Below, piece after piece: positions 52,988 through 61,706 of a DNA stretch of 64,000 bases (the stretch's first letter is position 1; every line of letters begins with the position of its first letter). The DNA is from Bradyrhizobium sp. CB1650 (GTDB lineage: Bacteria > Pseudomonadota > Alphaproteobacteria > Rhizobiales > Xanthobacteraceae), in the NCBI RefSeq assembly GCF_029761915.1, contig NZ_CP121695.1:2757501-2821500 (forward strand), read 5' to 3'. The notes under the pieces were generated by a model. That model was not told where the DNA came from. It saw nothing but the letters and a program-made list of their open reading frames with translations, and made no database searches. Both the position numbers and the translations under genes were made by a program.

Positions 52988-54277
52988 ATGGAAAGCTTGA
53001 CCGCGATGGCTGGTACCGCCGTTCAGGATGCACCGCTCGGCGAAGAGATCGTGCGTCGGATCAATGAGCTGGCTGCGATCTCGGAAGAGAGCGGCAAGCT
53101 CACCCGCATCTACCTCAGCAAGGAGCTGCGCGTGGCCGCGGACCTCATCCTCGGCTGGATGCGCGAGGCCGGCATGAGCGCGCATCTCGACGCGATCGGA
53201 AACGTCTGCGGCCGCTACGAGGGCGTGCGGCCGGGCGCACCTTGCCTGATGCTGGGCTCGCACTACGACACGGTGCGCGACGCCGGCAAATGGGATGGGC
53301 CGCTCGGCGTGATCACGGCGATCGCCTGCGTCGCCGACCTCGATCGCCGCGGCAAGCGCCTGCCGTTCGCGATAGAGGTGATCGGCTTTGCGGATGAAGA
53401 GGGCGTGCGCTTCGCCTCGACGCTGCTCGGCAGCCGCGCGGTAGCCGGCACCTTCGACGAGAGCGTTCTGAGTGCGCGCGACGGTGACGGCGTCTCGATG
53501 CGCGAGGCGCTCGTGCAGTTCGGCCTCGATCCCGACCATATCGGCGCCGCCGCGCGCACGCGGCGCGAACTGCTCGCCTATGTCGAGCTGCACATCGAGC
53601 AGGGACCGGTGCTGGAAGCGCAGAACCTGCCTGTCGGCGTGGTCACTGCGATCGCCGGCGCAACGCGACTCGCGGCACGGCTGACCGGCATGGCCGGTCA
53701 CGCGGGGACGGTGCCGATGGCGCTACGGCGTGACGCCCTGGCCGGCGCAGCCGAGTGCATCAGCGCGATCGAGGAGTTCTGCCGCACCGACGAGGGCGGG
53801 CTGGTCGGCACCGTCGGCTACATCCAGGCGAGGCCGGGCGCAACCAACGTTATTCCGGGCGAGGTCTCGTTCACCATCGACATGCGCGCGCCGACCGACA
53901 TGCATCGCCAGCGCGCGGTGGCCGACGTCGTCCGGCAGATCGAGGCGATCGCAAAGCGCCGGCAACTCGCCCTGCAGCTCGACGTCACCCATGAGAACCG
54001 CACGGCTCCTTGCGCGGACTGGCTGAAGGCGCAGATTGCGGAAGCGATCGGAGCCGAAGGCTGCAGTGTGTTCGAGCTGCCGAGCGGGGCCGGCCACGAC
54101 GGCATGGCCATGGTCGACATCGCCGACGTCGCGATGATCTTCGTGCGCTGCCGCGGCGGCATCAGCCACCATCCCGACGAGCATGTCGAGCTCGCCGACG
54201 CCGACGCTGGTGCCCGCGTGCTGCTCAAGGTGATCGAGAACTTCCGGCCGCGGGAAGGGCATTCCGGTGCGGGTTGA
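52988..54277 (+). CDS. Allantoate amidohydrolase / N-carbamoyl hydrolase family (M20)
   Basis: 429 aa from the ATG at 52988; an ATG at 53006 also fits. M20-family Zn hydrolase: LGSHYDTVRDAGKWDGPLGV (His92, Asp103), ADEEGVRFASTLLGSRAV (Glu137/138), ELHIEQGPVLEAQ, MAGHAGTVPM, SGAGHDGMAM and SHHPDEHV near the end. It hydrolyses allantoate to ureidoglycine/ureidoglycolate with ammonia release, completing the purine ring opening after PuuE. N-carbamoyl amino acid hydrolysis is an alternative, but the context favours allantoate. Confidence 0.93.
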   Translation: MESLTAMAGTAVQDAPLGEEIVRRINELAAISEESGKLTRIYLSKELRVAADLILGWMREAGMSAHLDAIGNVCGRYEGVRPGAPCLMLGSHYDTVRDAGKWDGPLGVITAIACVADLDRRGKRLPFAIEVIGFADEEGVRFASTLLGSRAVAGTFDESVLSARDGDGVSMREALVQFGLDPDHIGAAARTRRELLAYVELHIEQGPVLEAQNLPVGVVTAIAGATRLAARLTGMAGHAGTVPMALRRDALAGAAECISAIEEFCRTDEGGLVGTVGYIQARPGATNVIPGEVSFTIDMRAPTDMHRQRAVADVVRQIEAIAKRRQLALQLDVTHENRTAPCADWLKAQIAEAIGAEGCSVFELPSGAGHDGMAMVDIADVAMIFVRCRGGISHHPDEHVELADADAGARVLLKVIENFRPREGHSGAG

Positions 54278-54390
54278 CGATGGCCGCAGGTCGCGAGCCC
54301 GTAAGTCATCGGATAGAGATACGAATCAAGCCAATTTAGGGTACTGACGGCCAGCCTTGCGAGATCACGGCACATCATTCGATCACCCAT

Positions 54391-55764
54391 ATGAACAGCG
54401 ATATTTCCTTTCCATCCAATCGCGGAAACCGATTTTACCAGGGCGTAGCGGCGACCTGGGTCGCCAACGCGCTTCAGGCGGTGAATTTTCTCGGTGATCG
54501 TTTTCTAAGAGAGTCGCATCATTTGTCGTCGGCCATCGAGGACCTCTACCGGTCCTCGATGGACAAGGCGTTTTCCGTGACGGAGTCCTTTCTCGTCACG
54601 GGGGCGCCGCACGCATCCGCCTACTACCCGCGCGATTTCGCCTGGTTCTATCCCGACGTTCTCGATCCCGACACCATCATGGATTCGCAGGACGCGATCC
54701 GGCGCGTTCGCTTGCTCGAAAAGAGCGTCCGCCTGATGCTGGAGGCGGTTCGCGCGAATGTCGTCACGACGACCATCGTCCCGGCAGGACGCGCGCGGTA
54801 TCTCGGGGTGAACTACTTTTCACGACCCTCGGATACGCTGCTGGGGATCCTTGCCGGCCTGCAACAGATGATTGGGGCCGACCAAAGAGCATCGTCCTAT
54901 CTGGCGATGTCGCAATGCGCGCATGCCGGCCGTTTGTTTCTGGCCGAGTACGGCGTCGATCTGAAGCGCGCGATATTGCAGCTCGCAAGTGAGCTGGAGC
55001 CGCTCGATCACGACGGCGTCAGGTATTTACTGTGCGATGTCACCGCGCCGCGTTCTGCGGCAACGGACACCCGCGCCGAGCGCAGGCGCTTCGTGACCAA
55101 TGCGTGTGTCTACACAACATTTGTGTGGGGCGTGCAACTCGGCGTCATCGACGAGAATGAGCTGAAGCCGCTGCTTGGGCGCGAGCTCTCCCAGTACAAG
55201 CAGGACCTTCTCCGTCTGTTCGGCAAGGGCGGCTATATCAGGCATTCCCTGGATGGTCCGGCAGGTTCGCCGACATCTTCCGTCGCTCTGGATTTCGTCA
55301 ATGTGCATCACGGGTTTTGGGATCTGAACGAGGGAAACGAACGCGCGCTGTTCGCAGCCACGACGGATTTGGTCATTGCCGAACCGCGGTTTCGCATACC
55401 CGGGACGTTCCACTTCCTGGTGTCGGCGGATAATCCACGGAACAAGGTGATTCACAAGATTGCGGCGCCCGCCTACCAGGGACGTTCCTCCTGGCCGACA
55501 TTCAACGTCGAATTTGCCGATCGCATGCTGGACTACGATGCAGTTTCAGGCAGCGATACCTACCGGTCTTACGCCCAGGGGATATTGAAGGACATTCGCA
55601 CTGCGACCGAGGTCCACCGCGGATATCAGGAACTGCTGTCGGAAGAAGGCCTGAAATATCGCACCTGGGCCTACAAGGGCGCGGTGGCTCATTCCTGGTT
55701 TCCCCGCTTCCTCTCCGCTTGGAGAAGGGCTTTCGGAACGCCGCTGCTGCATTGGAACGACTGA
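54391..55764 (+). CDS. Unrecognised 457-aa protein, possibly six-hairpin glycosidase-like
   Basis: 457 aa without signal peptide or membrane segment. An acidic, aromatic motif YYPRDFAWFYPDV (about residues 78-90) and stretches such as NACVYTTFVWGVQLGVIDEN, DFVNVHHGFWDLNEGNERAL and GRSSWPTFNVEFADRMLDYD recall the alpha/alpha toroid folds of some glycoside hydrolases, where RDFAW-like motifs bind sugar. This is a guess by fold, not a family assignment. A weak ribosome binding site, no operon partner and moderate codon bias. Cytoplasmic by prediction. Confidence 0.85.
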   Translation: MNSDISFPSNRGNRFYQGVAATWVANALQAVNFLGDRFLRESHHLSSAIEDLYRSSMDKAFSVTESFLVTGAPHASAYYPRDFAWFYPDVLDPDTIMDSQDAIRRVRLLEKSVRLMLEAVRANVVTTTIVPAGRARYLGVNYFSRPSDTLLGILAGLQQMIGADQRASSYLAMSQCAHAGRLFLAEYGVDLKRAILQLASELEPLDHDGVRYLLCDVTAPRSAATDTRAERRRFVTNACVYTTFVWGVQLGVIDENELKPLLGRELSQYKQDLLRLFGKGGYIRHSLDGPAGSPTSSVALDFVNVHHGFWDLNEGNERALFAATTDLVIAEPRFRIPGTFHFLVSADNPRNKVIHKIAAPAYQGRSSWPTFNVEFADRMLDYDAVSGSDTYRSYAQGILKDIRTATEVHRGYQELLSEEGLKYRTWAYKGAVAHSWFPRFLSAWRRAFGTPLLHWND

Positions 55765-55845
55765 CGCAGCGTCAATTTCGAATCGAGCAAGAGGGCTATC
55801 TTGTGGAACAGGTCTTCACCGGGTTTGCGCCAGCGACAACCTTCG

Positions 55846-56067
55846 TCACGCCACCAGGTCCAGTAGCCGACACGATCCCCGCACCAGCACCTTGCGCCCG
55901 GTCGGCGTAATTGCGGGCACGCCGTCGTCGATGAGGACGAGACCGAGCTTGACCAAGCCTTCGATGACATAGGCCTTCGAGAGGCGACCGGTCGACGCCG
56001 GATTGCGAAGCGCCCTCAGCGCCTCCCATTGGTCCGATGACAGATCGAAGTCGACGTCGTTGCTCAT
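55846..56067 (-). CDS. Small conserved-looking helical protein
   Basis: 73 aa: MSNDVDFDLSSDQWEALRAL followed by RNPASTGRLSKAYVIEGLVK and an end LIDDGVPAITPTGRKVLVRG. The DQWEALRAL...GLVKLGLV...ITPTGRKVL pattern resembles a compact winged-helix-like module with PTGR at the wing, as in MarR-like or short DNA-binding peptides, but it is too short to be a full regulator. Clean frame without shadows; function unknown. Convergent with the 457-aa gene. Confidence 0.72.
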   Translation of the reverse strand: MSNDVDFDLSSDQWEALRALRNPASTGRLSKAYVIEGLVKLGLVLIDDGVPAITPTGRKVLVRGSCRLLDLVA

Positions 56068-56411
56068 GCTGCCTCAAACGATAGTACCGTTCGCGCGCAC
56101 CACTTAGCCGCGGTGCATGAAGATCGTGCGACGACATTGAGTCCGGAATTCGGTGAGGTGTTTAGAAAGTCTCTTCACAAATTGCCGCACTTCATTGCGC
56201 CACAACAGTTAAGATCGCGCGCGGATGAAGATCGTCCCGATCTTCGATCACTTATTGATGATTTGGGCTTGATGCTGCGTCGCGAACACCGCAGCGCACA
56301 GAAAGCATCGTTGTCCCATTCTGTGTCGCGATATGCACAGAAATCATGAGGCGAGACATTTCTGTTACGCTGATTTGCGGTGAATGACTTCACACGGCAG
56401 GAGTGGAGTGC
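56068..56411. other. Gap with the inverted repeat GAAGATCG-TCC-CGATCTTC
   Basis: About 344 bp. The perfect 8-bp-arm inverted repeat at 56227-56245 (3-bp spacer) could be an operator or hairpin. An open frame at 56113-56349 (78 codons) lacks a convincing start signal and protein-like composition, so I left it out. Otherwise nothing recognised. Confidence 0.45.
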
Positions 56412-56594
56412 ATGAACAGGCTGGTGGAAATCCGCCGTCAGGAGTTCCTCTGTCGGGAGCGCGCTGCGCTCGATTCGGAGCGCCGGGGTTTCTGGCTTGC
56501 GCAGGCCGAGGAATGGGAACAGCGCGCGCTGGACGAAATCGCCTATCACTTTCGGGAGTGTAATCTCGCTCACGCCGAGCTATTGTGCGGCTGA
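56412..56594 (+). CDS. Very small conserved-looking protein
   Basis: 60 aa from the ATG at 56412 (GGAGTGGAGTG upstream): MNRLVEIRRQEFLCRERAAL, DSERRGFWLAQAEEWEQRAL and EIAYHFRECNLAHAELLCG. Helical and charged, with three cysteines, and alternating Arg/Glu positions typical of coiled coils. No family recognised. Good coding signal despite its length. It ends about 30 bp before the convergent CoxE-like gene. Confidence 0.6.
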   Translation: MNRLVEIRRQEFLCRERAALDSERRGFWLAQAEEWEQRALDEIAYHFRECNLAHAELLCG

Positions 56595-56624
56595 CCGCCG
56601 CTGTTCAGCGAACGCGATCGCTGC

Positions 56625-58007
56625 TTACTGATAGGTCGCCACGATATCGGAGACTGCGCGCTCGAGCTGCTGCGCGGTGGCGCATTGACGCACCACGCTG
56701 CAAAAGGTCGCGTAGCGCGGCATCTCGGAATCACCAAAACCCCAGGCGAGCCGTCCTTCGGGATTGAGCCAGACCAGCCTTTTCGAGCGCTCGGAGATGC
56801 GGCGCACGATGTCGGCGCGTGGATCGAGATTGTTACTGCGGGCGTCGCCGAGCACGATGACCGTGGTCTGCGGCGTCAGCGTGCTCATCCACTCCTTCTC
56901 GAAATCGACAAGCGCAGAGCCGTAGTCTGACGAGCCGAAGCCGACCTTGGACATGATCTCGGCCATAGCCTCCTGTGGCGATTTCGTCTCCAGGATGTCG
57001 CTGACCGCGATCAGGTGCGAGGAGAAGGCGAAAGAGCGGACGTCGTCGACCACTTCATGCAAGGAATGGATCAGGAGCAGGAAGAAATCCGATACCTGCG
57101 CGACCGAGCCCGAGACGTCGCACAGCGCAACGATCTTCGGCCGGTCGCGGTGCTTGCGCTTCCAGGCGGTGAGGAAAGGCACGCCACCCCAGGCGGCATT
57201 GCGGCGCAGCGTGCGGCGGACGTCGAGATGGCCGCGGCGCTGGCGCTTGCGCGGTTTCGAATAGCGCTCGCGCAGGCGCCGTGCGATCTGGCGGATCAGC
57301 GCACGCATCTCGTCGACCTGGCGCCGCTCGATGCGCGCGAGCGGCGCGTTGCGCAGGATCTCGTTGCGGAGATTCTCGGCCTCCTCGCGGGCGTAGAGCG
57401 CGAGCCCCTGCGAGACCGTATCGCGGACCGCTTCGCGCAGGGCGTCGAGAGCGTTGCGCAGGCGTTCGGCCAGCGACGGGTTGGTCGCGGTCAACTCGTC
57501 GAGATCATCGCGCAGGCGCTGCAGCCCCATGGCGTTGAGGATGCGGCTCGAAAAGATTCCGCGCTGGGTGGAGTAACGGATGTCGGACAGCGATGCCGCG
57601 CCCGCCGCGCTGGCGATCGCGACGGCGATCGCATTACGGTCCTGCGACAGCAGCATCTGCGCGAGCGGGCCCAGTCCCTCGGGAGCTTGACCGCCGCCTG
57701 CGTCGCTGGCCGCACCGGACGAGGGGGATTGGTCCGCCTCTTGCGCTGAATCGTCGTTACCGGCCTCGGGTCGCTCCTGACGAGGTTCCGGCCGGCTGAA
57801 GAACAGATCGAAGCAATCGCCGAGCGCGAATTTCTCGTCCTGCGACTTGGCGAGCGTCAATAGCAGCGCATCGCGCAAGATGCCGCGGTCGGAGAAGCCG
57901 ACCTGGGCGACGGCGCGCATCGCATCGATGCTTTCGGCGGGCGAGACGTGGACGCCGGCGCCGCGTGCCGCACGAAAGAAGCGATGGAGGTTCTCGCGCA
58001 TCGGCAT
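56625..58007 (-). CDS. VWA domain protein, CoxE-like
   Basis: 460 aa from the ATG at 58007, which overlaps the upstream AAA stop codon by one base (TGATG). The C-terminal von Willebrand A domain has the metal-binding MIDAS motif in ALCDVSGSVAQVSDFF (Asp-x-Ser-x-Ser), preceded by a long Arg-rich helical region. CoxE-type proteins work with MoxR/CoxD ATPases in assembling metal centres such as those in Mo- or Cu-containing enzymes. The xanthine dehydrogenase in the window is a possible client, but no CO dehydrogenase genes are present. Second of two genes. Confidence 0.92.
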   Translation of the reverse strand: MPMRENLHRFFRAARGAGVHVSPAESIDAMRAVAQVGFSDRGILRDALLLTLAKSQDEKFALGDCFDLFFSRPEPRQERPEAGNDDSAQEADQSPSSGAASDAGGGQAPEGLGPLAQMLLSQDRNAIAVAIASAAGAASLSDIRYSTQRGIFSSRILNAMGLQRLRDDLDELTATNPSLAERLRNALDALREAVRDTVSQGLALYAREEAENLRNEILRNAPLARIERRQVDEMRALIRQIARRLRERYSKPRKRQRRGHLDVRRTLRRNAAWGGVPFLTAWKRKHRDRPKIVALCDVSGSVAQVSDFFLLLIHSLHEVVDDVRSFAFSSHLIAVSDILETKSPQEAMAEIMSKVGFGSSDYGSALVDFEKEWMSTLTPQTTVIVLGDARSNNLDPRADIVRRISERSKRLVWLNPEGRLAWGFGDSEMPRYATFCSVVRQCATAQQLERAVSDIVATYQ

Positions 58008-58954
58008 CAACCGAAGACGTTGGACCGCGCCGCCTTGGCAATGAAGGTCGTAACGTGAGGCGCCGCGGCCTCGATATCGGCCTCATATTTCAGGAGCACG
58101 TTGAGCGTGTCCTTGACGATATCGGTATCGAGCTCGGCGGCCTGAAGCAGCACCAGCACGCGTGCCCAATCGATGGTCTCGCTGACGGAGGGCAGCTTCT
58201 TCAGGTCGAGCGTGCGGATCTCATGGATGAAGCCGACCATCTGCCGGCGCAATGTCTGCGAGATGCCGGGCACGCGGCTCTCGACGATGCGCTCTTCGAG
58301 CTGCTGCTCGGGGAAGCCGATATGCAGATGCAGACAGCGCCGCTTCAAGGCGTCGCCGAGATCGCGCTCGCTGTTGGAGGTCAGGATCACCATCGGCGGT
58401 GCGATTGCGGAGACGGTGCCGAGCTCGGGGATCGTGACCTGGAAGTCGGAAAGGATCTCCAGCAGCAGCGATTCGAATTCGGCGTCGGACTTGTCTATCT
58501 CATCGATCAGCAGCACGCAGCCGCCACGCTGCTCCAGCGCCTGGAGCAGCGGCCGCGGCTCGACGAACTCCTTGGAGAAGAACACGTCGCCAAAGTCGTG
58601 GAGCTGGTCGAGCGCGGCGTGCAGGGTTTGCGCGCCGCCGAGTACTTCGCCCAGCTTGTCCTTGAGGATCTGGGTATAAAGAAGCTGCTTCGCGTACTTC
58701 CACTCGTAGAGCGCCTTGGCTTCGTCGAGGCCTTCGTAGCATTGCAGGCGGATCATCTTCATGCCGCGCCAGGCGGCGATGGCCTTGGCAAGCTCGGTCT
58801 TGCCGACACCCGCGGGGCCTTCGACCAGGATCGGCTTCTCGATCTGTTGCGACAAATATACGGCGGTCGCGATCTGACGGCTCGCGATATAGCCTTGCGC
58901 GGCGAGGCCGCTCTCCACTGCCTCGATCGACGTCGAGGCCTTCTGATCAGCCAC
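58007..58954 (-). CDS. MoxR-type AAA+ ATPase (CoxD-like)
   Basis: 315 aa from the GTG at 58954 (GGGAG upstream); an alternative TTG start at 59017 would add 21 residues. Walker A is EGPAGVGKT (about residue 44), Walker B VLLIDEIDKSDAEFE, with sensor and Arg-finger regions (VILTSNSERDLGDALKRRCL). Starts like other CoxD proteins (TSIEAVESGLAAQGYIASR). It forms a hexameric remodelling ATPase with the VWA protein encoded next. Likely involved in maturation or activation of a metalloenzyme in the cytoplasm (inference). Confidence 0.93.
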   Translation of the reverse strand: MADQKASTSIEAVESGLAAQGYIASRQIATAVYLSQQIEKPILVEGPAGVGKTELAKAIAAWRGMKMIRLQCYEGLDEAKALYEWKYAKQLLYTQILKDKLGEVLGGAQTLHAALDQLHDFGDVFFSKEFVEPRPLLQALEQRGGCVLLIDEIDKSDAEFESLLLEILSDFQVTIPELGTVSAIAPPMVILTSNSERDLGDALKRRCLHLHIGFPEQQLEERIVESRVPGISQTLRRQMVGFIHEIRTLDLKKLPSVSETIDWARVLVLLQAAELDTDIVKDTLNVLLKYEADIEAAAPHVTTFIAKAARSNVFG

Positions 58955-59101
58955 GAATGGGCGCTCCCAAAGGTCTTGCTTGAGGCTTGTTCTGCCTGCG
59001 CTCCCAGCAAAGAACAAGCCTCGTTTGGGAGGAACCAGACCCGCATGAGCGGCTGATTTTCCGCTTAGCGCAAATAGATGACCGGAGGAAATTCGCCTCG
59101 G

Positions 59102-59302
59102 TCAGTGCCGCAGCAGCTCCGGTTTGCGAATGGTCTGCCGGAGCTCAGCGCCGCAATCGGCGCACTCATAGACGAAATCGATCTTGGCAAGACTCCAATG
59201 CGGCTCGACCTCGCGCACATACATTGGCAGGAACCCCATGCAGGTCGGACAATTCACGGGCGCGATATCGATATCCTGATGATGCTGTACATAGGCTGGC
59301 AT
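59102..59302 (-). CDS. Small zinc-ribbon-like protein
   Basis: 66 aa with two CxxC pairs: CPTC in APVNCPTCMGFLPMYV (about residues 18-21) and CADC in YECADCGAELRQ (about residues 47-50). They could bind one zinc ion, a small zinc-ribbon arrangement. The start ATG has a good purine-rich site (GGAGACCCGAG). No family recognised. Lies between the MoxR gene and a quinone oxidoreductase gene and is likely a separate transcript. Confidence 0.72.
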   Translation of the reverse strand: MPAYVQHHQDIDIAPVNCPTCMGFLPMYVREVEPHWSLAKIDFVYECADCGAELRQTIRKPELLRH

Positions 59303-59527
59303 CTCGGGTCTCCTTCGCAGACAACCACCGAACCCCGCGCAGAAGCTACCGCCGAGCCTTCCAATGCCGTCATCAACTCTTTCGAACAGAGGCGGAACGC
59401 CAGGCGTTTGTCGTTCGCTGTGACATTCTTGTTACGTTTCTGTACTGTAACGGGCGGATTAAATGCCTATTTCACGGCCCGAACTCGTTGTCCGATCCTC
59501 AACTCCAACAAGAAGGGAGCAGCGCCC

Positions 59528-60502
59528 ATGACGCATGCCATTCGTTTTCACAAGACCGGCGGTCCGGAAGTCCTGGTGTGGGAGGAGGTCAGCGTCGGCA
59601 AGCCCGGACCGGGCGAGGCGCGTATCCGTCACACGGCCGTGGGCCTCAACTTCGTCGACATCTACAACCGCTCAGGCCTTTATCCGGCGCAATTGCCGAG
59701 CGGGCTCGGCAGCGAGGCCGCCGGCGTCGTCGAGGAGGTCGGCTCAGGCGTCACGGATCTGAAGCCCGGCGATCGTGTCGCCTATGGCGCCTCGCCGCTG
59801 GGCGCCTATTCCGAGGCACGTCTGATTCCCGCGGATCGGCTGCTCAAGCTGCCTGACGGCGTCGACGACAAGACCGCGGCTGCGATGATGCTCAAGGGCC
59901 TCACCACCCAATATCTGATCCGGCAGACCTATCGTGTGAAAGCCGGCGACACCATCCTGCTCCACGCCGCAGCCGGCGGCGTCGGCCTGATCCTGGGCCA
60001 GTGGGCGAAGCATCTCGGCGCAACCGTGATCGGCACGGTCAGCAACGACGAGAAGGCCAAGCTCGCCAAAGCCCACGGCTGCGACCATGTCATCATCTAT
60101 ACGCGCGAGGATTTCGTGAAGCAGGTCGACGAGATCACCGGCGGCAAGAAGGTGCCTGTCGTCTATGATTCCGTCGGCAAGGACACGTTCCTGAAGTCGC
60201 TGGACTGCCTCGCGCCGCTCGGTGTCGTGGCGCTGTTCGGGCAGTCCTCCGGCGCCGTCGAGCCGCTCAATCTCGGCCTTCTCGCGCAGAAGGGTTCGCT
60301 CTTCGTCACCCGGCCGACGCTGTTCACCTACGCCGCCAAGCGCGAGAATCTCGTGGCGATGGCCAATGAGCTGTTCGACGTCGTCAAGTCCGGCGCGGTG
60401 AAGATCGAGGTGCACCAGACCTATCCGCTGAAGGACGCCGCCAAGGCACATGCCGATCTCGCTGCGCGCAAGACGACGGGATCGACCGTGCTCCTGGTGT
60501 GA
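59528..60502 (+). CDS. qor: NADPH:quinone oxidoreductase (zeta-crystallin type)
   Basis: 324 aa from the ATG at 59528 (AAGAAGGGAGC upstream); the longer frame upstream is out of family. A medium-chain reductase: N-terminal GroES-like domain (GLNFVDIYNRSGLYPAQLPS; GLGSEAAGVVEEVGSGVTD; GDRVAYG), cofactor domain with LHAAAGGVGLILGQWAKHLG (Rossmann), and end motifs RENLVAMANELFDVVKSGAV and LAARKTTGSTVLLV. No zinc ligands, as in Qor. Reduces quinones with NADPH in the cytoplasm. Monocistronic; its gap (59303-59527) shows no special site. Confidence 0.95.
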   Translation: MTHAIRFHKTGGPEVLVWEEVSVGKPGPGEARIRHTAVGLNFVDIYNRSGLYPAQLPSGLGSEAAGVVEEVGSGVTDLKPGDRVAYGASPLGAYSEARLIPADRLLKLPDGVDDKTAAAMMLKGLTTQYLIRQTYRVKAGDTILLHAAAGGVGLILGQWAKHLGATVIGTVSNDEKAKLAKAHGCDHVIIYTREDFVKQVDEITGGKKVPVVYDSVGKDTFLKSLDCLAPLGVVALFGQSSGAVEPLNLGLLAQKGSLFVTRPTLFTYAAKRENLVAMANELFDVVKSGAVKIEVHQTYPLKDAAKAHADLAARKTTGSTVLLV

Positions 60503-60541
60503 GGTCGGATCGGGCGATGGTGCAGGCGTTCGACGTCTGCG

Positions 60542-60817
60542 TCACGTTCGCTCATGCTTGCGCAGGTCGCGGGCATGATCGAGGCGGATCGCCTGGAGAT
60601 CGACCTCGTCAGGCGGAACTTGGGGAAGGGCGGCCTCAGTCAGGATGGCCTCGGTCACGTCTGTGGCCGAGCTGTCCACGATCTCGTGGATGAAGGAAAT
60701 GTTGCTGTACTCACCCGAGACGATGCGCGAGATGACCTCGCGCCGGGTGATCTCGGGATCGACGATCGCTTCGCGGCCGCGCCGTCCATAGTCGATCATC
60801 ACGACGAAATATTGCAT
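60542..60817 (-). CDS. Hypothetical protein preceded by CGGAA-type sites
   Basis: 91 aa: MQYFVVMIDYGRRGREAIVD, PEITRREVISRIVSGEYSNI and HEIVDSSATDVTEAILTEAA, plus a charged end ARDLRKHERT. No family known to me. The gap before it (60818-60929) has CGGAAT (60877) and an extended GATTTCC..GGAAATC palindrome (60895-60915), resembling the motifs found near the S24 repressor gene, so it may belong to that regulon. Convergent with qor across 39 bp. Confidence 0.78.
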   Translation of the reverse strand: MQYFVVMIDYGRRGREAIVDPEITRREVISRIVSGEYSNISFIHEIVDSSATDVTEAILTEAALPQVPPDEVDLQAIRLDHARDLRKHERT

Positions 60818-60867
60818 CGAGTTGTCTCTGCCGCGGCCCGCGTGTGGCGAGCTTGCAGCAGAGTATT

Positions 60868-60915
60868 TCTGAAAAACGGAATATGGTCAAGCGCGATTTC
60901 CAAAAATCGGAAATC
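60868..60915. promoter_or_regulatory. CGGAAT / GATTTCC...GGAAATC candidate repressor operators before the 91-aa gene
   Basis: GAAAAACGGAATAT around 60871-60884 and the interrupted palindrome GATTTCC-AAAAATC-GGAAATC at 60895-60915, placed 50-100 bp before the start at 60817. The CGGAA(A)T core is the same as in the gap before the S24-type repressor gene and the GcrA-like gene. Confidence 0.5.
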
Positions 60916-60929
60916 GGCGCCAGTTCCGC

Positions 60930-61538
60930 CTATCTGCCCTTCTTGCGCGGACGTGCGGACTTCGCGCGCAGCCGCTCGAGCTGGCCCTTGGGCATCGAAA
61001 GGCATATCTCACCAACCCACTCCAGCTTGACGCCGACGATCGGCTTGGCGTTGAAGCTGGTGAGATTGACCACGGACGGGCTTTTGCCGCGCTCGATGGT
61101 CTTCAGATAGCGTTCGCCGGTCTTGAGGCGGACCACAGCCTCCTCGCCATAGAAACTCGACAGCGGATAGCGCTGATCCTTGTAGACCACGATCACGTCG
61201 CCGCTCTCGTATTTGGGCAGCATCGAATCGCCGACGATCTCGAAAGCGACGGTCTCTTCCATAATCGGAAAGGGCAGCACGATCTCGCCGAGCCCCTCCG
61301 GGGGAACCTGCTCGAAATCCGGCTCGATCACGGCGCCGGCGCCGACTCGGCCCATGATCGGCGCGAGATTCAGTTCAAGGTATTCCATGATCGGCAGAAT
61401 TTCCGACGCCTTGACCAAGCGTTCGCCGCCGAGGATCTCCGACACAGCGCCCGGGCGCACACCCATGGCCGCCGCCAGTCCGCCCTTGCTCTTGCCCGTC
61501 TTCTCCAGGCCTCGCTCGATCATCGCAACGTCCAACAT
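60930..61538 (-). CDS. S24 peptidase-type transcriptional repressor (LexA/CI-like)
   Basis: 202 aa from the ATG at 61538 (GAGGGAATC upstream). N-terminal XRE-like HTH (KSKGGLAAAMGVRPGAVSEI, about residues 16-35) and a C-terminal S24 self-cleaving domain: the cleavage site is probably Ala67-Gly68 (RVGAGAVIE), Ser105 in IVGDSMLPKYESGDVIVV and Lys139 in VVRLKTGERYLK. Such repressors cleave themselves after RecA activation or DNA stress, releasing target genes. CGGAAT-type sites flank it on both sides. A phage-like repressor standing without a complete prophage. Confidence 0.93.
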   Translation of the reverse strand: MLDVAMIERGLEKTGKSKGGLAAAMGVRPGAVSEILGGERLVKASEILPIMEYLELNLAPIMGRVGAGAVIEPDFEQVPPEGLGEIVLPFPIMEETVAFEIVGDSMLPKYESGDVIVVYKDQRYPLSSFYGEEAVVRLKTGERYLKTIERGKSPSVVNLTSFNAKPIVGVKLEWVGEICLSMPKGQLERLRAKSARPRKKGR

Positions 61539-61577
61539 GGTGATTCCCTCGATTGCCCATGGTCCTGCCTCTTCTAA

Positions 61578-61649
61578 TCCGAAATTCGGAATTGATGCAA
61601 TTATGAATATCAGAATTATCGCTTGACTCGCGCTTCGGAATACCGGAAT
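61578..61649. promoter_or_regulatory. Repressor self-operator and CGGAAT sites in the divergent gap
   Basis: TCCGAAATTCGGA (61578-61590), a perfect 13-bp palindrome, lies about 40 bp before the repressor start at 61538. CGGAAT occurs at 61587, 61636 and 61644, the last two 60-70 bp before the GcrA-like start at 61707. Consistent with a CI-like repressor controlling itself and its neighbour (inference). Confidence 0.55.
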
Positions 61650-61706
61650 GTGTGTTTCGCCATCCCGGCCGAGCGGCTGGAGAGTGGCACATCACAGGAC
61701 AGCAGC

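Noticed and set aside
56113..56349. 78-codon plus-strand frame
   Set aside because: No ribosome binding site or conserved-looking segment; overlaps an inverted repeat.
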